From assembly GCF_012932425.1 (NCBI RefSeq), contig NZ_JAAIII010000003.1, positions 62,001 through 126,000 of the forward strand: DNA of 64,000 bases, read 5' to 3'. The first letter of the stretch is position 1. Each line of letters begins with the position of its first letter. Under the pieces are notes generated by a model, which searched no databases, was not told where the DNA came from, and saw only the letters and a program-made list of their open reading frames with translations. Shown piece after piece: positions 24,315 to 33,058 of the stretch. The DNA is from Bifidobacterium oedipodis. GTDB taxonomy: Bacteria > Actinomycetota > Actinomycetes > Actinomycetales > Bifidobacteriaceae. Both the position numbers and the translations under genes were made by a program.

Positions 24315-25054
24315 TTACTCATATGTGGCGACCGCCTTGAACGCCACTCTTCCTCCGGCCGGAACGTCGCCTGACGCCGGCGAGCCGTCGGCTCTGGTCA
24401 ACTTCAGGCCGGTGATTATTTTCCCGACGGAATCACGCCGTCGGCCACCTTCGCGGCAGTAACGGCCTTGTCGGCCAGCTTCTCAGTGGTCACGGCACCG
24501 TTGGCGAGCTTCGCCGTGGTAATGGAGCCGTCGGGAACCGTGGCCTGCGAAGAACCGCCAGCCTCGGTCAGGGACAGCTTGGCGATGATGGTGTTGTCCT
24601 CGTCGATATCCCAGAAATCACCACCCCACACTGCGTCGTCGGCAGGGATGACGGGAAGGTATCGTTTGCGGATATCACCGCGATAGCGCATGCCCACCAT
24701 CGGTTCGCCGACCGTCAGGCCGGAGAACTTGACATTGCATTCGATCTGCGATTCCAACAGGCCCCAGATTTTCTCCTGGCGACCATCGGTGGCATCCGGG
24801 TCATAGGGGCCGAACAGTCCCTCGTATTCTCCGGAGTTGACGCGGGCCAGCGGGATGCCGCTGTTGATCCACACGACGGTGGCCTCGTCTCCCACTCCGG
24901 TGAGATACTTGTCACGCTTGGCGGTATCGGTAGGATTGAACAGCGCGGGGGCGATTGTCACCGAAACAACCCCGCCATCCTGTTCACTGAAACGCCAGCG
25001 CTTGTCGTCCTTATGGGTGACGACGCCGCTGTAGCTCACGATCTGCTGTACCAT
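24315..25054 (-). CDS. Frameshift-extended decoration protein
   Basis: Slipping -1 at G GGA AAA (24425 down to 24419) bypasses TAA 24416 and adds 34 residues, IITGLKLTRADGSPASGD continuing to AFKAVATYE, with TAA at 24315. The tag is related to the one predicted on the major tail protein, and both stop just before a strong hairpin. The register was checked base by base. Expression is inferred. Confidence 0.65.
24416..25054 (-). CDS. Presumed head decoration protein
   Basis: 212 residues between scaffold and capsid, the usual site of decoration genes. The main part is beta-rich (VTHKDDKRWRFSEQDGGVVSV, VWINSGIPLARVNSGEYEG). The C-terminus has three short repeats (GSITTAKLANG, AVTTEKLADK, AVTAAKVADG) like those that space tail-fibre domains. 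It ends TCG GGA AAA TAA, a G GGA AAA slippery site directly at the stop. The family is not recognised; role by synteny. Confidence 0.6.
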   Translation of the reverse strand: MVQQIVSYSGVVTHKDDKRWRFSEQDGGVVSVTIAPALFNPTDTAKRDKYLTGVGDEATVVWINSGIPLARVNSGEYEGLFGPYDPDATDGRQEKIWGLLESQIECNVKFSGLTVGEPMVGMRYRGDIRKRYLPVIPADDAVWGGDFWDIDEDNTIIAKLSLTEAGGSSQATVPDGSITTAKLANGAVTTEKLADKAVTAAKVADGVIPSGK

Positions 25055-25066
25055 GGCTTTTCTCCT

Positions 25067-25675
25067 TTACTGCTTGTCTTGGTTCTTTGGTTTGAGGGCT
25101 TCGAGCTTCTTCCTGACCCGCTTGTAGGCTTCGCCGTCCTGTCGTTTCGGATTGACGGCACCGCTCGGGTTCTCAGCTCCCATGGCGACCTTGCGGGCCA
25201 GCGCATCCTCCTTGACGGGCGGTTTCGCCGGCTCCTTCATGGTCGAGAACTTGGCGATTTCCTTGCTGTAGTCCTCGGCCCATGCGGTGATTTCATCCGG
25301 GTTCGATGTCTTGCAAAGCTTCTCGAACGCCTCATCGGTGATCTGCGGGTGGGCGATTTTTGCTCGAAGGCGAGCGTTCTCGGCCTCCAGCTGCGCAGCA
25401 TGCGCCTTGGATTCCTGCCAGCCCTTGTAGTTGGCGTTGGATGTGTTCTCGTTCTTGCGGCTGAACGCCTTCCACTTGTCGCGGTCGGCGATCACCTCTT
25501 CGAGAGTCGGCGTGGCGGTGTGGCCCTCGCCTTCATCCTCAGGTTTCTGCTGCTGTGGCTCGTTGCCACTCTCCGGCTTCTGGGGCGCGGGGTCGGTGGC
25601 AATGGCCTTGTTCGCGCCGTTTTCCGGCTGTTCCTGCGGTTCCTTTTCGGTGGCCGCGTTATTTTCAAGGGTCAT
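25067..25675 (-). CDS. Capsid scaffolding protein
   Basis: 202 residues, very polar. It has a Gln/Glu/Pro-rich disordered N-terminus (about 1-60), a central coiled coil (ESKAHAAQLEAENARLRAKIA) and a basic C-terminus rich in Lys/Arg (KRQDGEAYKRVRKKLEALK) that would touch the capsid lattice. Composition and position between MuF-like and capsid genes are typical of scaffolds. Confidence 0.85.
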   Translation of the reverse strand: MTLENNAATEKEPQEQPENGANKAIATDPAPQKPESGNEPQQQKPEDEGEGHTATPTLEEVIADRDKWKAFSRKNENTSNANYKGWQESKAHAAQLEAENARLRAKIAHPQITDEAFEKLCKTSNPDEITAWAEDYSKEIAKFSTMKEPAKPPVKEDALARKVAMGAENPSGAVNPKRQDGEAYKRVRKKLEALKPKNQDKQ

Positions 25676-25690
25676 GCCCTCTCCTTAATG

Positions 25691-26791
25691 TCAGGCGGCG
25701 AGGCCTAGCCAGCCGCGTGAATATTCCAGCAGGGAACGTACGTAGTCCCATGCCTGTTTCAGATGCGGCCCGGATTTGAACGTGTAGTTTCGTCCGTCGT
25801 ATCTGAAAGATTCAATGTCCTTGCCGCTGTCGGCGAGGATCTGGTAGTGCCGGTTGAACTCGCTGGCGCGCTCGTACATGCGGCGCATTTGAGCGTTCGT
25901 CATCTGCATGTCGGGCATGTGCCATTCGCCCAACGATTCCGTGTCGGCGATTGTTTCCGATTGGGCGCGGGTGAGTATCGGCCCAAGCTCACTGTTACTG
26001 GTCACGTCCACCCTGAGCTTTGTCAGGTCGGCGGCGGAAGTGGAGTAGCCTTTCTTGCCCGAAGCGGCGGCTGCGGCCCTGTAGATCTTCTGCAAGTCAT
26101 CGCCGTTGAGCTTCAAGCCCGGATCATTTGACTCCGTGATGGGTGCGACGGTACAGTGGCAGCGATTGTGCATGGGCATCAGGTCGGGGCGGGTGAACGT
26201 GTTCGTGGCCGCGACCACGCACAAACCGCATGTGCCGGACTTGGACAGTTCCGGGTGGATCACACGCCGGTAGCGTCTGATGCCCGAAGCCTCGTACCGG
26301 CTGGCCGTGGCCCTGTTCTGGGCGAGCGTGCCGTCGGTGTCGGCATTGTCCTGCAACTGGTTGCGCGCCATGTCAAGCCAGTTGTTCACCGCCTCCTGCA
26401 CGCGCTTGTCCAAACCATCCCAGCCACGCGGCCTAATATCCGGGTGTTGCACGGCGAGACTCCTGTAGGCGTCTGCCGGGCGCAACGCGACCTTCCATGG
26501 GTCGGTGTTGTCCCTGACCACCACGTATTCGGGTATCTGCCCCTGCGGCGTGGTGCCGACCAACCGGAGCATGATGTCCGCGTAGCTGATGCCCAGTCGG
26601 CGCATGGCCCTGACGAACGCCATCTGCTGTTGCGTGATGTAGGCGGCGGCACCCTGCGTTACTGCGTCGTTCCACCAATCCTGCGGCGTCAACGACTGCC
26701 ACATATTCCATGCGCGGCGCACATACTCATCGACCAATAGGCGGCGTTGTGTTTCCAATGCCGCCGTGGCCGCTGTGATCGTGTCGGCCAT
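25691..26791 (-). CDS. MuF-like minor head protein
   Basis: 366 residues from ATG 26791; the portal TGA overlaps it. The N-terminal ~180 residues are helical. A cysteine/histidine motif at about 190-235 (SGTCGLCVVAATNTFTRPDL, then HNRCHCTVAPI) is the conserved core of Mu gpF-like capsid morphogenesis proteins. The C-terminal part contains WHMPDMQMTNAQMRRMYERA. It is packaged inside the head in small numbers and is usual next to the portal. Confidence 0.85.
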   Translation of the reverse strand: MADTITAATAALETQRRLLVDEYVRRAWNMWQSLTPQDWWNDAVTQGAAAYITQQQMAFVRAMRRLGISYADIMLRLVGTTPQGQIPEYVVVRDNTDPWKVALRPADAYRSLAVQHPDIRPRGWDGLDKRVQEAVNNWLDMARNQLQDNADTDGTLAQNRATASRYEASGIRRYRRVIHPELSKSGTCGLCVVAATNTFTRPDLMPMHNRCHCTVAPITESNDPGLKLNGDDLQKIYRAAAAASGKKGYSTSAADLTKLRVDVTSNSELGPILTRAQSETIADTESLGEWHMPDMQMTNAQMRRMYERASEFNRHYQILADSGKDIESFRYDGRNYTFKSGPHLKQAWDYVRSLLEYSRGWLGLAA

Positions 26792-28419
26792 CACGACACC
26801 TCTTCGAACGATTCACCGGCCGATTCCAGCGAGTCGAACGAACCGTACTGCAACGATTCGTCGTCGCTCACAGAATCGGGAAGGGTGGCAGCGGACTGCG
26901 ACTGCGAAGAGGTTTCAAGCATCCGGTTTTCGTTCGCCAACGCCTGCATGAACATAGTGTCCTGCGCGTCGCGCATCGCCTCGGAGATATCGGTCTCCGT
27001 GAAATGCAGATAATGGCGCATGATGGTCTTCACCGGGATGATGCCTTTGAGGTTCGCCGCAGCCTGCGATTGCTCCAGTTCAGAAGGAAGCTCCAACGGC
27101 TCCCAGATCGTCTCGAACCTTTGTCCGGCGGCGTCGCTCTGACTGTCTGCCAGCAGCGCCATGCGCAGCAGCAGCACGAACGCATCGTTGGCGCGCGCGT
27201 TCATGTCGCGTACCTTCATGCGCAGCATTCGCGTGGTCAGCTTCGCGCCCTCGGCGCTGCCGGCCACATCCGGGCTGAGAATCGACAACGGCGTGCCTGT
27301 GGCTCCGGCAAGGTTCTTGATGTCGCTCGTGGCGGCGGTGACCAACGGTGTTATGTCGGTCACTTGGCTTTCGGACACCTTCGCGTCCTTCGGCATGAGC
27401 CACAATGCCGCCGGCCCCATCTCGAACAGTTCGGAATAGTCGATCTTGTCGCCGGCCCTCGCATGGCCGTATTTCACCGCAGGATCGCTTTTCGCGTAAT
27501 ATTCGGGCATGTCGCCGGAAACCCAACGCTGGCGGAATGCCTGCATCTCCTGGATGCAGAATCGTTGGAACCGCTGCTGGTCGATGGCGCTCAACGTGCG
27601 CAAGGACGATTCGAATACGCCCTTGCCCGTGCTGGTTGCAAGCCTCACCACGGGAAGGCATCCGCACTGTTTGGCGAACTCCCACGTGTCATCCTGAGCC
27701 TCGCCGGCCCATTGGAACTGCTGGGGCAGCGCAGGCAGCTTCGCATCCTCATCGTTCGCCAGCGAGTACACGCTTTCCTCATCGTCAACGGAATCGGAAT
27801 ACAGCGTGCGGTTCTCGGTCTCATGCTGGGCGGTGCGTGAATACACGCGCACCACCTCGCCCTTGTCATCTCTGATGAGACGGTACAAGGTGAGGTATTC
27901 CATGCCCTCGTCGGCGTCGAAATCGTATACGACTGCGGAATCCTTGTCTGGACTCACCGACGTAGTCCACGGGCTCAAACGCTGGATATACGACGGGTAC
28001 TCCCTTGGGAACACCATTGCATATGCGGCACCGTACAGGCTCATGTCCATGAACATGTTCAACGCTCGCACGTTCATCCCAGTGGAATCCCACATGTCAT
28101 CAGCCGCCGTAGAGCGCATGCTCTTGTCATCCACGAGACGGAAGCCGATTGGGTTCTGCGAGGTGATGACCGCGTTGGCGATGGTGGACGCGAGATTCAT
28201 TGGGCAGATGTCAACGAACCGCCTGTACACGTCGGCCGAAGTTGTGTTCATGTTCTTCGGAACGTATTTCGTCGGAATGCTCTCGCGCCCGTCGTAGAAC
28301 GTCTTCAGCTCGCAAAGCTTCGGTATGCGCGCCTGAAGCCGGTTGGCAAGCCTTGTCAACACCATACCGTCGCCGTGCGGCTCATCGTCGCCGACAACCA
28401 GGCTTTTAATCTTCGCCAT
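26791..28419 (-). CDS. Portal protein
   Basis: 542 residues from ATG 28419 (MAKIKSLVVGDDEPHG). It has the SPP1/HK97-type order: an N-terminal wing (YVPKNMNTTSADVYRRFVDI, AYAMVFPREYPSYIQRLSPW), a central stem-clip region (DITPLVTAATSDIKNLAGAT, ILSPDVAGSAEGAKL) and an acidic C-terminus (EDESLQYGSFDSLES-like tail). It makes the dodecameric DNA channel. It lies between large terminase and MuF-like gene. The longer upstream frame overlaps the terminase stop and is rejected. Confidence 0.9.
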   Translation of the reverse strand: MAKIKSLVVGDDEPHGDGMVLTRLANRLQARIPKLCELKTFYDGRESIPTKYVPKNMNTTSADVYRRFVDICPMNLASTIANAVITSQNPIGFRLVDDKSMRSTAADDMWDSTGMNVRALNMFMDMSLYGAAYAMVFPREYPSYIQRLSPWTTSVSPDKDSAVVYDFDADEGMEYLTLYRLIRDDKGEVVRVYSRTAQHETENRTLYSDSVDDEESVYSLANDEDAKLPALPQQFQWAGEAQDDTWEFAKQCGCLPVVRLATSTGKGVFESSLRTLSAIDQQRFQRFCIQEMQAFRQRWVSGDMPEYYAKSDPAVKYGHARAGDKIDYSELFEMGPAALWLMPKDAKVSESQVTDITPLVTAATSDIKNLAGATGTPLSILSPDVAGSAEGAKLTTRMLRMKVRDMNARANDAFVLLLRMALLADSQSDAAGQRFETIWEPLELPSELEQSQAAANLKGIIPVKTIMRHYLHFTETDISEAMRDAQDTMFMQALANENRMLETSSQSQSAATLPDSVSDDESLQYGSFDSLESAGESFEEVS

Positions 28420-28441
28420 CAGGCCTCCAATCGGTTTGCCG

Positions 28442-30379
28442 CTAGTAGACGCGGCTGATATGGGTTCGCCTCGGCCGATGCTTCGGCCGTGACTCCAACA
28501 CGCGGGTGCGCGCCGTGTACGCCAACAGACCGGCCATGCACGCATCGATCTTCAAAGGACTGTTCGGAGTCTCCTTGTAGATCAGGTATTTCGGCGAACC
28601 ATCAGGGTTTGACTGTTTGAAGTCCTTGCGCCGCGCGTTGCGGAAATGAGCCAACAGGCGCGGGTCTGCCATCAACTCCACGTCACCGACCACAGGCTCG
28701 TCGTCATCGTCACTGGGTTCCCATTCCTTCGAGAACGCGGTGTGCATGTCCATGAGGCTCTGCATCATGTCCGCCCGCCAAGTGTTCGTATGGAACTTGA
28801 TGGGCTCGCCGTTCGTGTGCATCGGCACAAGGTCGAGGTTCGCGTAATCGTTTTCCCAGCCGATGATCACGTCACGCCAGTAGGCAACGTCGGCGAAGAA
28901 CGCCTTCACGTTGTAGTTGTCCAACATAAAACGGGCCGCACGGTCGAACGCATCGACGTTCACACGCCAGTCCGCCGCCTCCGGCCCGTCCGGCTTCTGC
29001 TCCAAACGGATAAGGAACAGCAAGCCGTCCCTGATGCGGCATCCGACCAGTGCGGTCGCATCATCGGACAGGGAGCCGTCGAAGCCGAGCGTTATCGCAT
29101 CGTCCTCGTCGATCACATGACGCCACAAGGCCAGCTGGTTCAAGTCCTCGCCCGCGTTCTCCGTGAACAAGTATTCGTAGCTGGTGTGCTTGCGAATCAA
29201 CGAATCCGCCAGCCACGCGTCACTCACGGAGGTAAGGCTGTTGAGGTAGTAGCGTACCGAGTTGCCGACATCCGAAGCGGGGTCGAGGATATCCGCGATC
29301 TGGCCTCGAATGTCAACCCACCCGTCCTTCGACGGGCCGGGCTGCACGCCCGGATCGGACAATTTGTAACCGTGTTCGCTTAAACCATGCGTGTCAACCG
29401 GGGCCATCGTCCCGTCGGGTTCGAAGATCCAGTCATACGTCAACGGTTTCCTGACGCCCGGCCACCGTTCAGGCGGTTTGGCTGCGGAACCGTAAGCCTC
29501 GTACAAGCCGTGCTTGAGCTTGTCCACGTCGTGCAGGTCTTCGACGCCCAACGCGGAATACCGGTGGTCGAACAGCAAGTGCTGGTCGCGTTTCGTGCGT
29601 CCGGCGAGAATATCCTGCGCGGTACGGTAGGTCAGTTCGGCGATGCTGCCCTCACCAGGCCGGTACATCGTCGTCGTCTCCAACACCCACGGGTCGGCGT
29701 CGCCGTAACGCTTTGCCAGATTGCGCTTGTACGTGTAATAGCTGTTCTTCAAGCGGGGCACGTTCCACAAATGGCTTTCATCGCAGACCACGAACGTCTG
29801 CTTGCCACCATCCGAGGAAGACGAATTGCTGTTGCCCGGCTTGATGCTGCCACCCTCCGGCAGAAGGATGCGCGTATTGCCCACATCAAGCCCATAGCCG
29901 CGCAACTGGGCCAACGGCCCATGCTCGCAGTTGTACTTGATGACATCGTAGACGTTGCCGCTTTGATCCTCGGCCGTGGCAAGGCATACGATGTTCGGGC
30001 CGCTGATCGGCCTTCCCATCGGCTCGCCCTTCGCATACGTGTAGGTCTGGCCGAGGAACGTATACGTTTCCCCACCCTTCGCCCAACCGGCGAAACGGCA
30101 CGGCCCCAACGCCTCGAACAACGCCAATCGCGCGGCCTTGCCCGACTTGTCGCAACCCTTCGGCCGGGACAGGAACACATGGTTGAACCGGCGGTGCCCA
30201 TCCTTCCCCAATGCGTAGCAGTCAACGTAGAAGCGAATGTACTCCGGTGCCTCACGCACCGGCTTGTCGAACACGGGTTCGGAACCAACGATGGTGAACG
30301 TTTCGATCCACCACCAAGCCAACCATCCCAGACTGCGCCTGCGTTCCTCCGCGCTCAGTTCGGGGATGACATCATGCAC
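28442..30379 (-). CDS. terL: Terminase large subunit
   Basis: 645 residues from GTG 30379. ATPase domain: a Walker-A-like SRPKGCDKSGKAA (71-83) and Walker B TFVVCDESHLW (about 195-205). The nuclease domain follows with TLGFDGSLSDDATALVG (about 430), whose Asp belongs to the RNase-H-like metal site, and VKAFFADVAYWRDVI. It packages DNA into the portal. It overlaps no gene but follows the small subunit closely. Confidence 0.93.
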   Translation of the reverse strand: MHDVIPELSAEERRRSLGWLAWWWIETFTIVGSEPVFDKPVREAPEYIRFYVDCYALGKDGHRRFNHVFLSRPKGCDKSGKAARLALFEALGPCRFAGWAKGGETYTFLGQTYTYAKGEPMGRPISGPNIVCLATAEDQSGNVYDVIKYNCEHGPLAQLRGYGLDVGNTRILLPEGGSIKPGNSNSSSSDGGKQTFVVCDESHLWNVPRLKNSYYTYKRNLAKRYGDADPWVLETTTMYRPGEGSIAELTYRTAQDILAGRTKRDQHLLFDHRYSALGVEDLHDVDKLKHGLYEAYGSAAKPPERWPGVRKPLTYDWIFEPDGTMAPVDTHGLSEHGYKLSDPGVQPGPSKDGWVDIRGQIADILDPASDVGNSVRYYLNSLTSVSDAWLADSLIRKHTSYEYLFTENAGEDLNQLALWRHVIDEDDAITLGFDGSLSDDATALVGCRIRDGLLFLIRLEQKPDGPEAADWRVNVDAFDRAARFMLDNYNVKAFFADVAYWRDVIIGWENDYANLDLVPMHTNGEPIKFHTNTWRADMMQSLMDMHTAFSKEWEPSDDDDEPVVGDVELMADPRLLAHFRNARRKDFKQSNPDGSPKYLIYKETPNSPLKIDACMAGLLAYTARTRVLESRPKHRPRRTHISRVY

Positions 30380-30384
30380 GACGA

Positions 30385-30813
30385 TCAGCCCCCAACGGCC
30401 TCACGACGCCGACGAAAATCATCCATGTTCACGACGTTCGACCCCGCGCCCGTGGAAGCCATCAGATCATCCGCCTGCGGCGCATCGAACTTCAGATCAT
30501 TCCTGGCCTTCGGGGTGACGCCGATCATCGCGCACCGTTGACGGATTTCAGCCGCAGCGATATTACGTCCCCTTTTCTGCCGCCAGAAGTCATCCATCAG
30601 CAAGGCCGTCTCCATGACGAAAAACCAGTCAGGTTCCACACCCATGCGCTGCGCCAGCGGGCTCGTGCGCACGCTCTCATACCAGCGCTTCACCAACGGC
30701 AACCATTCCATGCCGTCATCCGGGCGCACCGCCGGCAGTTCAGGCCCAACCGCAGTCTCCGGCTGCTTCAACATCCGAACCTGCTTGCTTGCCCTACGAC
30801 CATTCCCAGCCAT
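30385..30813 (-). CDS. terS: Terminase small subunit
   Basis: 142 residues directly upstream of the large terminase. It has a basic N-terminus, a helical centre (EWLPLVKRWYESVRTSPLAQ, FFVMETALLMDDFW) and a C-terminal segment (DDFRRRREAVGG) that could bind the large subunit. Size and place match P27-family small terminases that recognise the packaging site. Confidence 0.8.
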   Translation of the reverse strand: MAGNGRRASKQVRMLKQPETAVGPELPAVRPDDGMEWLPLVKRWYESVRTSPLAQRMGVEPDWFFVMETALLMDDFWRQKRGRNIAAAEIRQRCAMIGVTPKARNDLKFDAPQADDLMASTGAGSNVVNMDDFRRRREAVGG

Positions 30814-30850
30814 GACGCATCACACCATTCCGGCCTTTACGGCCCAGCAG

Positions 30851-31375
30851 CTAGGGCTTTGCGCCCCCGCAACCAACGTGAACGAGAATCCTGTTAGCCA
30901 ACGTCGCCTCCCGCGACACGTCCAAAGGAACCTTCCAACAGAACAACGGGCCATCAACGCCCGAAGCATTCAAATCAACCCGACGCCCGCATCGGGCGCA
31001 CAAGCCATTGCACTTCTCAACCACCTGACCATCGGTGAACGACTCCACACGCATCGGCGGCTTCTCCGGTACCGGCTCCTTCCGTGAGGAAAACAACGTG
31101 GTCTTCGGACGCAACGGATAATCAGCCGGATTCGCCTTGCGCGCACGGCAATAAGCCACACGGCAACGCTCCGAACAATAAACACGGGTCACACGCCCCG
31201 GCGCGAACCACTCATGGCACCAAGGGCACATGCGCTGCATCATCGGAGCAAAAGGCATCCCATAATAACGGGTCAGGTCATAATGCCGCCTGCACAAGCC
31301 AACGGCAACCTCCGGCTCCCCGCAACCGCCGATGACGCACACGCCATTCACTGGAACGCCGGATGCGAATACCAT
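30851..31375 (-). CDS. Cysteine-rich nuclease-like protein
   Basis: 174 residues with three zinc-ligand clusters: CVIGGCGEPEVAVGLCRRHY (about 12-32), CPWCHEWF to YCSERCRVAYCRAR (about 50-80) and KCNGLCARCGRR (about 122-133). The last is followed by a W and an H-V-x-C element, like the HNH fold in which paired cysteines hold a zinc. A second packaging-region endonuclease is possible, but the catalytic His is unclear. It overlaps the end of the HNH gene. Confidence 0.6.
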   Translation of the reverse strand: MVFASGVPVNGVCVIGGCGEPEVAVGLCRRHYDLTRYYGMPFAPMMQRMCPWCHEWFAPGRVTRVYCSERCRVAYCRARKANPADYPLRPKTTLFSSRKEPVPEKPPMRVESFTDGQVVEKCNGLCARCGRRVDLNASGVDGPLFCWKVPLDVSREATLANRILVHVGCGGAKP

Positions 31376-31695
31376 CGCTCACGCCTCCTGCGCTCCCCCA
31401 GCAACCTCCGCGCCTCGCCCGACTCACGGGACGTCTTCTGCTTATGATGCCAGGAACACAACGTCCAAAGATTCGACGGATCATCATTATCAGGCTCACC
31501 CTCACCGGCCCGCTGCTTATGATCCACCTCATTGCCCAAACGGCCGCAGATATGCGCCGTGCCACTGTTCCAATCGGTAACGGGCCACTGGCACATGTGA
31601 TGGTCACGCTCAAGAATCCTCTTGCGGGTACGCTCCCAATCCGGATTGAACCTCGCATCCCTCTGCGACTTCCACCAATTCGACTGCATGACCAT
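31348..31695 (-). CDS. HNH endonuclease
   Basis: 115 residues from ATG 31695 (or 31689). The HNH motif is clear: ILERDHHMCQWP, then GNEVDHKQRAGEGEPDNDDPSNLWTLC with the catalytic His of VDH and the Asn of NLW, and SWHHKQKTSRES. Such nucleases next to terminase genes help cut cos ends in many siphophages. First gene of the packaging/late operon, with the tRNAs upstream. Confidence 0.9.
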   Translation of the reverse strand: MVMQSNWWKSQRDARFNPDWERTRKRILERDHHMCQWPVTDWNSGTAHICGRLGNEVDHKQRAGEGEPDNDDPSNLWTLCSWHHKQKTSRESGEARRLLGERRRRERWYSHPAFQ

Positions 31696-31796
31696 CACCC
31701 CCACGCGCGTATATATATAAGGAGTAAAGGGGCGTGCCCGGCCGGGGCATGGCAGCAACAGTGTTTAAGGGAAACCCATGAGCAGCCGGACACTAG

Positions 31797-31870
31797 TACC
31801 CCCACTCGGACTCGAACCGAGAACCCGCGACTTAAAAGGACGCTGCTCTGACCAATTGAGCTACAAGGGT
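31797..31870 (-). tRNA. tRNA-Lys (anticodon UUU)
   Basis: 74 nt. D arm GCTC/GAGC, anticodon loop CTTTTAA, T arm CTCGG-TTCGAGT-CCGAG, acceptor ACCCTTG with TGGGGGT including G.U pairs. The anticodon stem has one T-T mismatch. CCA is not encoded. In a high-GC phage, a UUU anticodon may help decode AAA codons. Confidence 0.85.
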
Positions 31871-31924
31871 GAAACCCCATGCCAAGAGTGAGAGAGGAAC
31901 CATCGAAAGGTAGTGGCATGGGGC

Positions 31925-31998
31925 TGGCGCACCGCGATGGACTTGCACCACCACCTCACGGTTTTGGAGACCGCGCGCACTGCTTATGCTATCGGCAC
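31925..31998 (-). tRNA. tRNA-Trp (anticodon CCA), degenerate
   Basis: Anticodon arm GCGGT-CTCCAAA-ACCGT gives CCA. T arm GGTGG-TGCAAGT-CCATC has G in place of the second T of the T loop. Acceptor GTGCCGA pairs with GCGGTGC with one mismatch, and GCCA is encoded. The D arm has only three clear pairs and lacks the usual GG. It could be a functional but divergent phage tRNA or a decaying one. Confidence 0.65.
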
Positions 31999-32000
31999 AT

Positions 32001-32791
32001 GACGTTGGTAGCCTGGCTACGCTCCCCGACCAAAACCAACCACAAGCGTCAGCTTACTCAGAAACAGTAAGACAAGCTCCGTGTGTCGGTGAGACAAACC
32101 GACGGTGCTGGCATGGTCTGTAACGGTTAGCTCAAAAACGCCCCAGCGCACATTCGCGTCCGAAACCATTGGACCAGCGGCCCCCACGAAACCACCGGGG
32201 GGAGAGTCCCCTAGCCCCCATATCCGCGTGTCGTTTTTGTGGCGTGGTATCACGCGGGCATATGTGTGGGCATAGGCATAGGTGGGCAAGGCGTAGGCAT
32301 GGCGTGCCTAGCGCTGCCTGTAGCCGCTGTGAGCGCGTCGCGTGACTGAGGCGTGAGTGAGTGTGTGCGCTGCCGTGTGCGGCGCTGTGCATGGCGCTGT
32401 GCAGCCGCCTACGCTGCCGTGCGCTGCCGTGGGCAGTTGCGTGCCCTAGCCGTGCGCTGCCGTGCCCTAGGCGCTGCCAGTGGGTGCGTGCTGCCGCTGG
32501 TGTGGGTGCTGGTGCTGCCGAGTGCGTGCCGTGTCTAGCCGTCACGCTGCCGTGCTGGTGCGGTGGTGCCGCTGCCAGTGCGCCGCCGCTGGTGCTCACT
32601 GGTGCCCTGGCTGTGCATGTGGTGCTGCATGTGGCGTGAGTGATCGAGTGCGTCCCCCAGTGTCCCGCTATGTCCGCCAGTGTCCGCCAGTGTCCGCGTC
32701 GGTGTCCTCATAGGTGGTGGTGTGGTGGCGTGGTTTGATGGTTGCGACACGCCGAGGGATGCTAGTAATTGCAACGTGTTTAGCTACCCGC
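32001..32791. other. Non-coding, A-poor stretch between late and early operons
   Basis: I see no credible gene here. The part around 32300-32720 is strikingly poor in A (19 A in the 300 bases 32341-32640, counted by hand) and built of short words such as GCTGCCGTG (five copies) and TGTCCGC (three copies near 32670-32700). A long imperfect hairpin joins CCGCGTG (about 32224) to CACGCGG (about 32251). All short frames here are low-complexity by-products. Its place beside the HNH/terminase genes makes a packaging (cos) site or late control region plausible, but no cos end can be read directly. Confidence 0.5.
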
Positions 32792-32821
32792 TTGACATAC
32801 CATTATTGGTATATGTATGAT
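32792..32821 (+). promoter_or_regulatory. Promoter with operator dyad, start of rightward region
   Basis: TTGACA at 32792-32797 and TATGAT at 32816-32821, 18-bp spacer. A perfect dyad ATACCA-ttat-TGGTAT (32797-32812) fills the spacer and is a likely repressor site. It would drive the HTH gene at 33059. Confidence 0.6.
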
Positions 32822-33020
32822 TGAGCCATCAACCACAAAGCAAGCGGTGAGAGCGCAAGACAGAGTGGAGAGCTTGATAAATGAAGAGTGGATACCGCAA
32901 GGACATAGGCGATTACTTCGCGTCATGGCCGCAACCTCACGGCATGATGGGTTGAACGCTTATCGAGCGGTTATGGAGACGCGGTTTCCGGCATGGAATT
33001 GCCCCGCGCGACTGAGTTGA
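32817..33020 (+). CDS. Possible small protein, 67 aa
   Basis: MIEPSTTKQAVRAQD to NCPARLS. There is no ribosome site, and the start lies inside the predicted -10 element, so if the promoter is right this start cannot be transcribed from it. An internal start is possible. No family is recognised. It may be only leader sequence for the HTH gene downstream. Confidence 0.25.
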   Translation: MIEPSTTKQAVRAQDRVESLINEEWIPQGHRRLLRVMAATSRHDGLNAYRAVMETRFPAWNCPARLS

Positions 33021-33033
33021 TAGTAGAATCGTG

Positions 33034-33053
33034 CCCACCTGTAGAAAGGTGGG
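33034..33053 (+). promoter_or_regulatory. Hairpin covering the ribosome site of the HTH gene
   Basis: CCCACCT (33034-33040) pairs perfectly with AGGTGGG (33047-33053), which contains the Shine-Dalgarno sequence of ATG 33059. The mRNA could hide its own ribosome site. Confidence 0.6.
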
Positions 33054-33058
33054 TAGTG

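Noticed and set aside
28646..30541. Plus-strand frames opposite the large terminase
   Set aside because: Antisense shadows of terminase, with His/Arg-rich composition.
31797..31998. tRNA genes as the integration site
   Set aside because: They lie beside packaging genes in the middle of the phage, far from the integrase, so they are phage-encoded tRNAs.
32353..32713. Cys/Ala-rich frames in the A-poor region
   Set aside because: Low-complexity translation of repeated GCTGCCGTG words, no ribosome sites.
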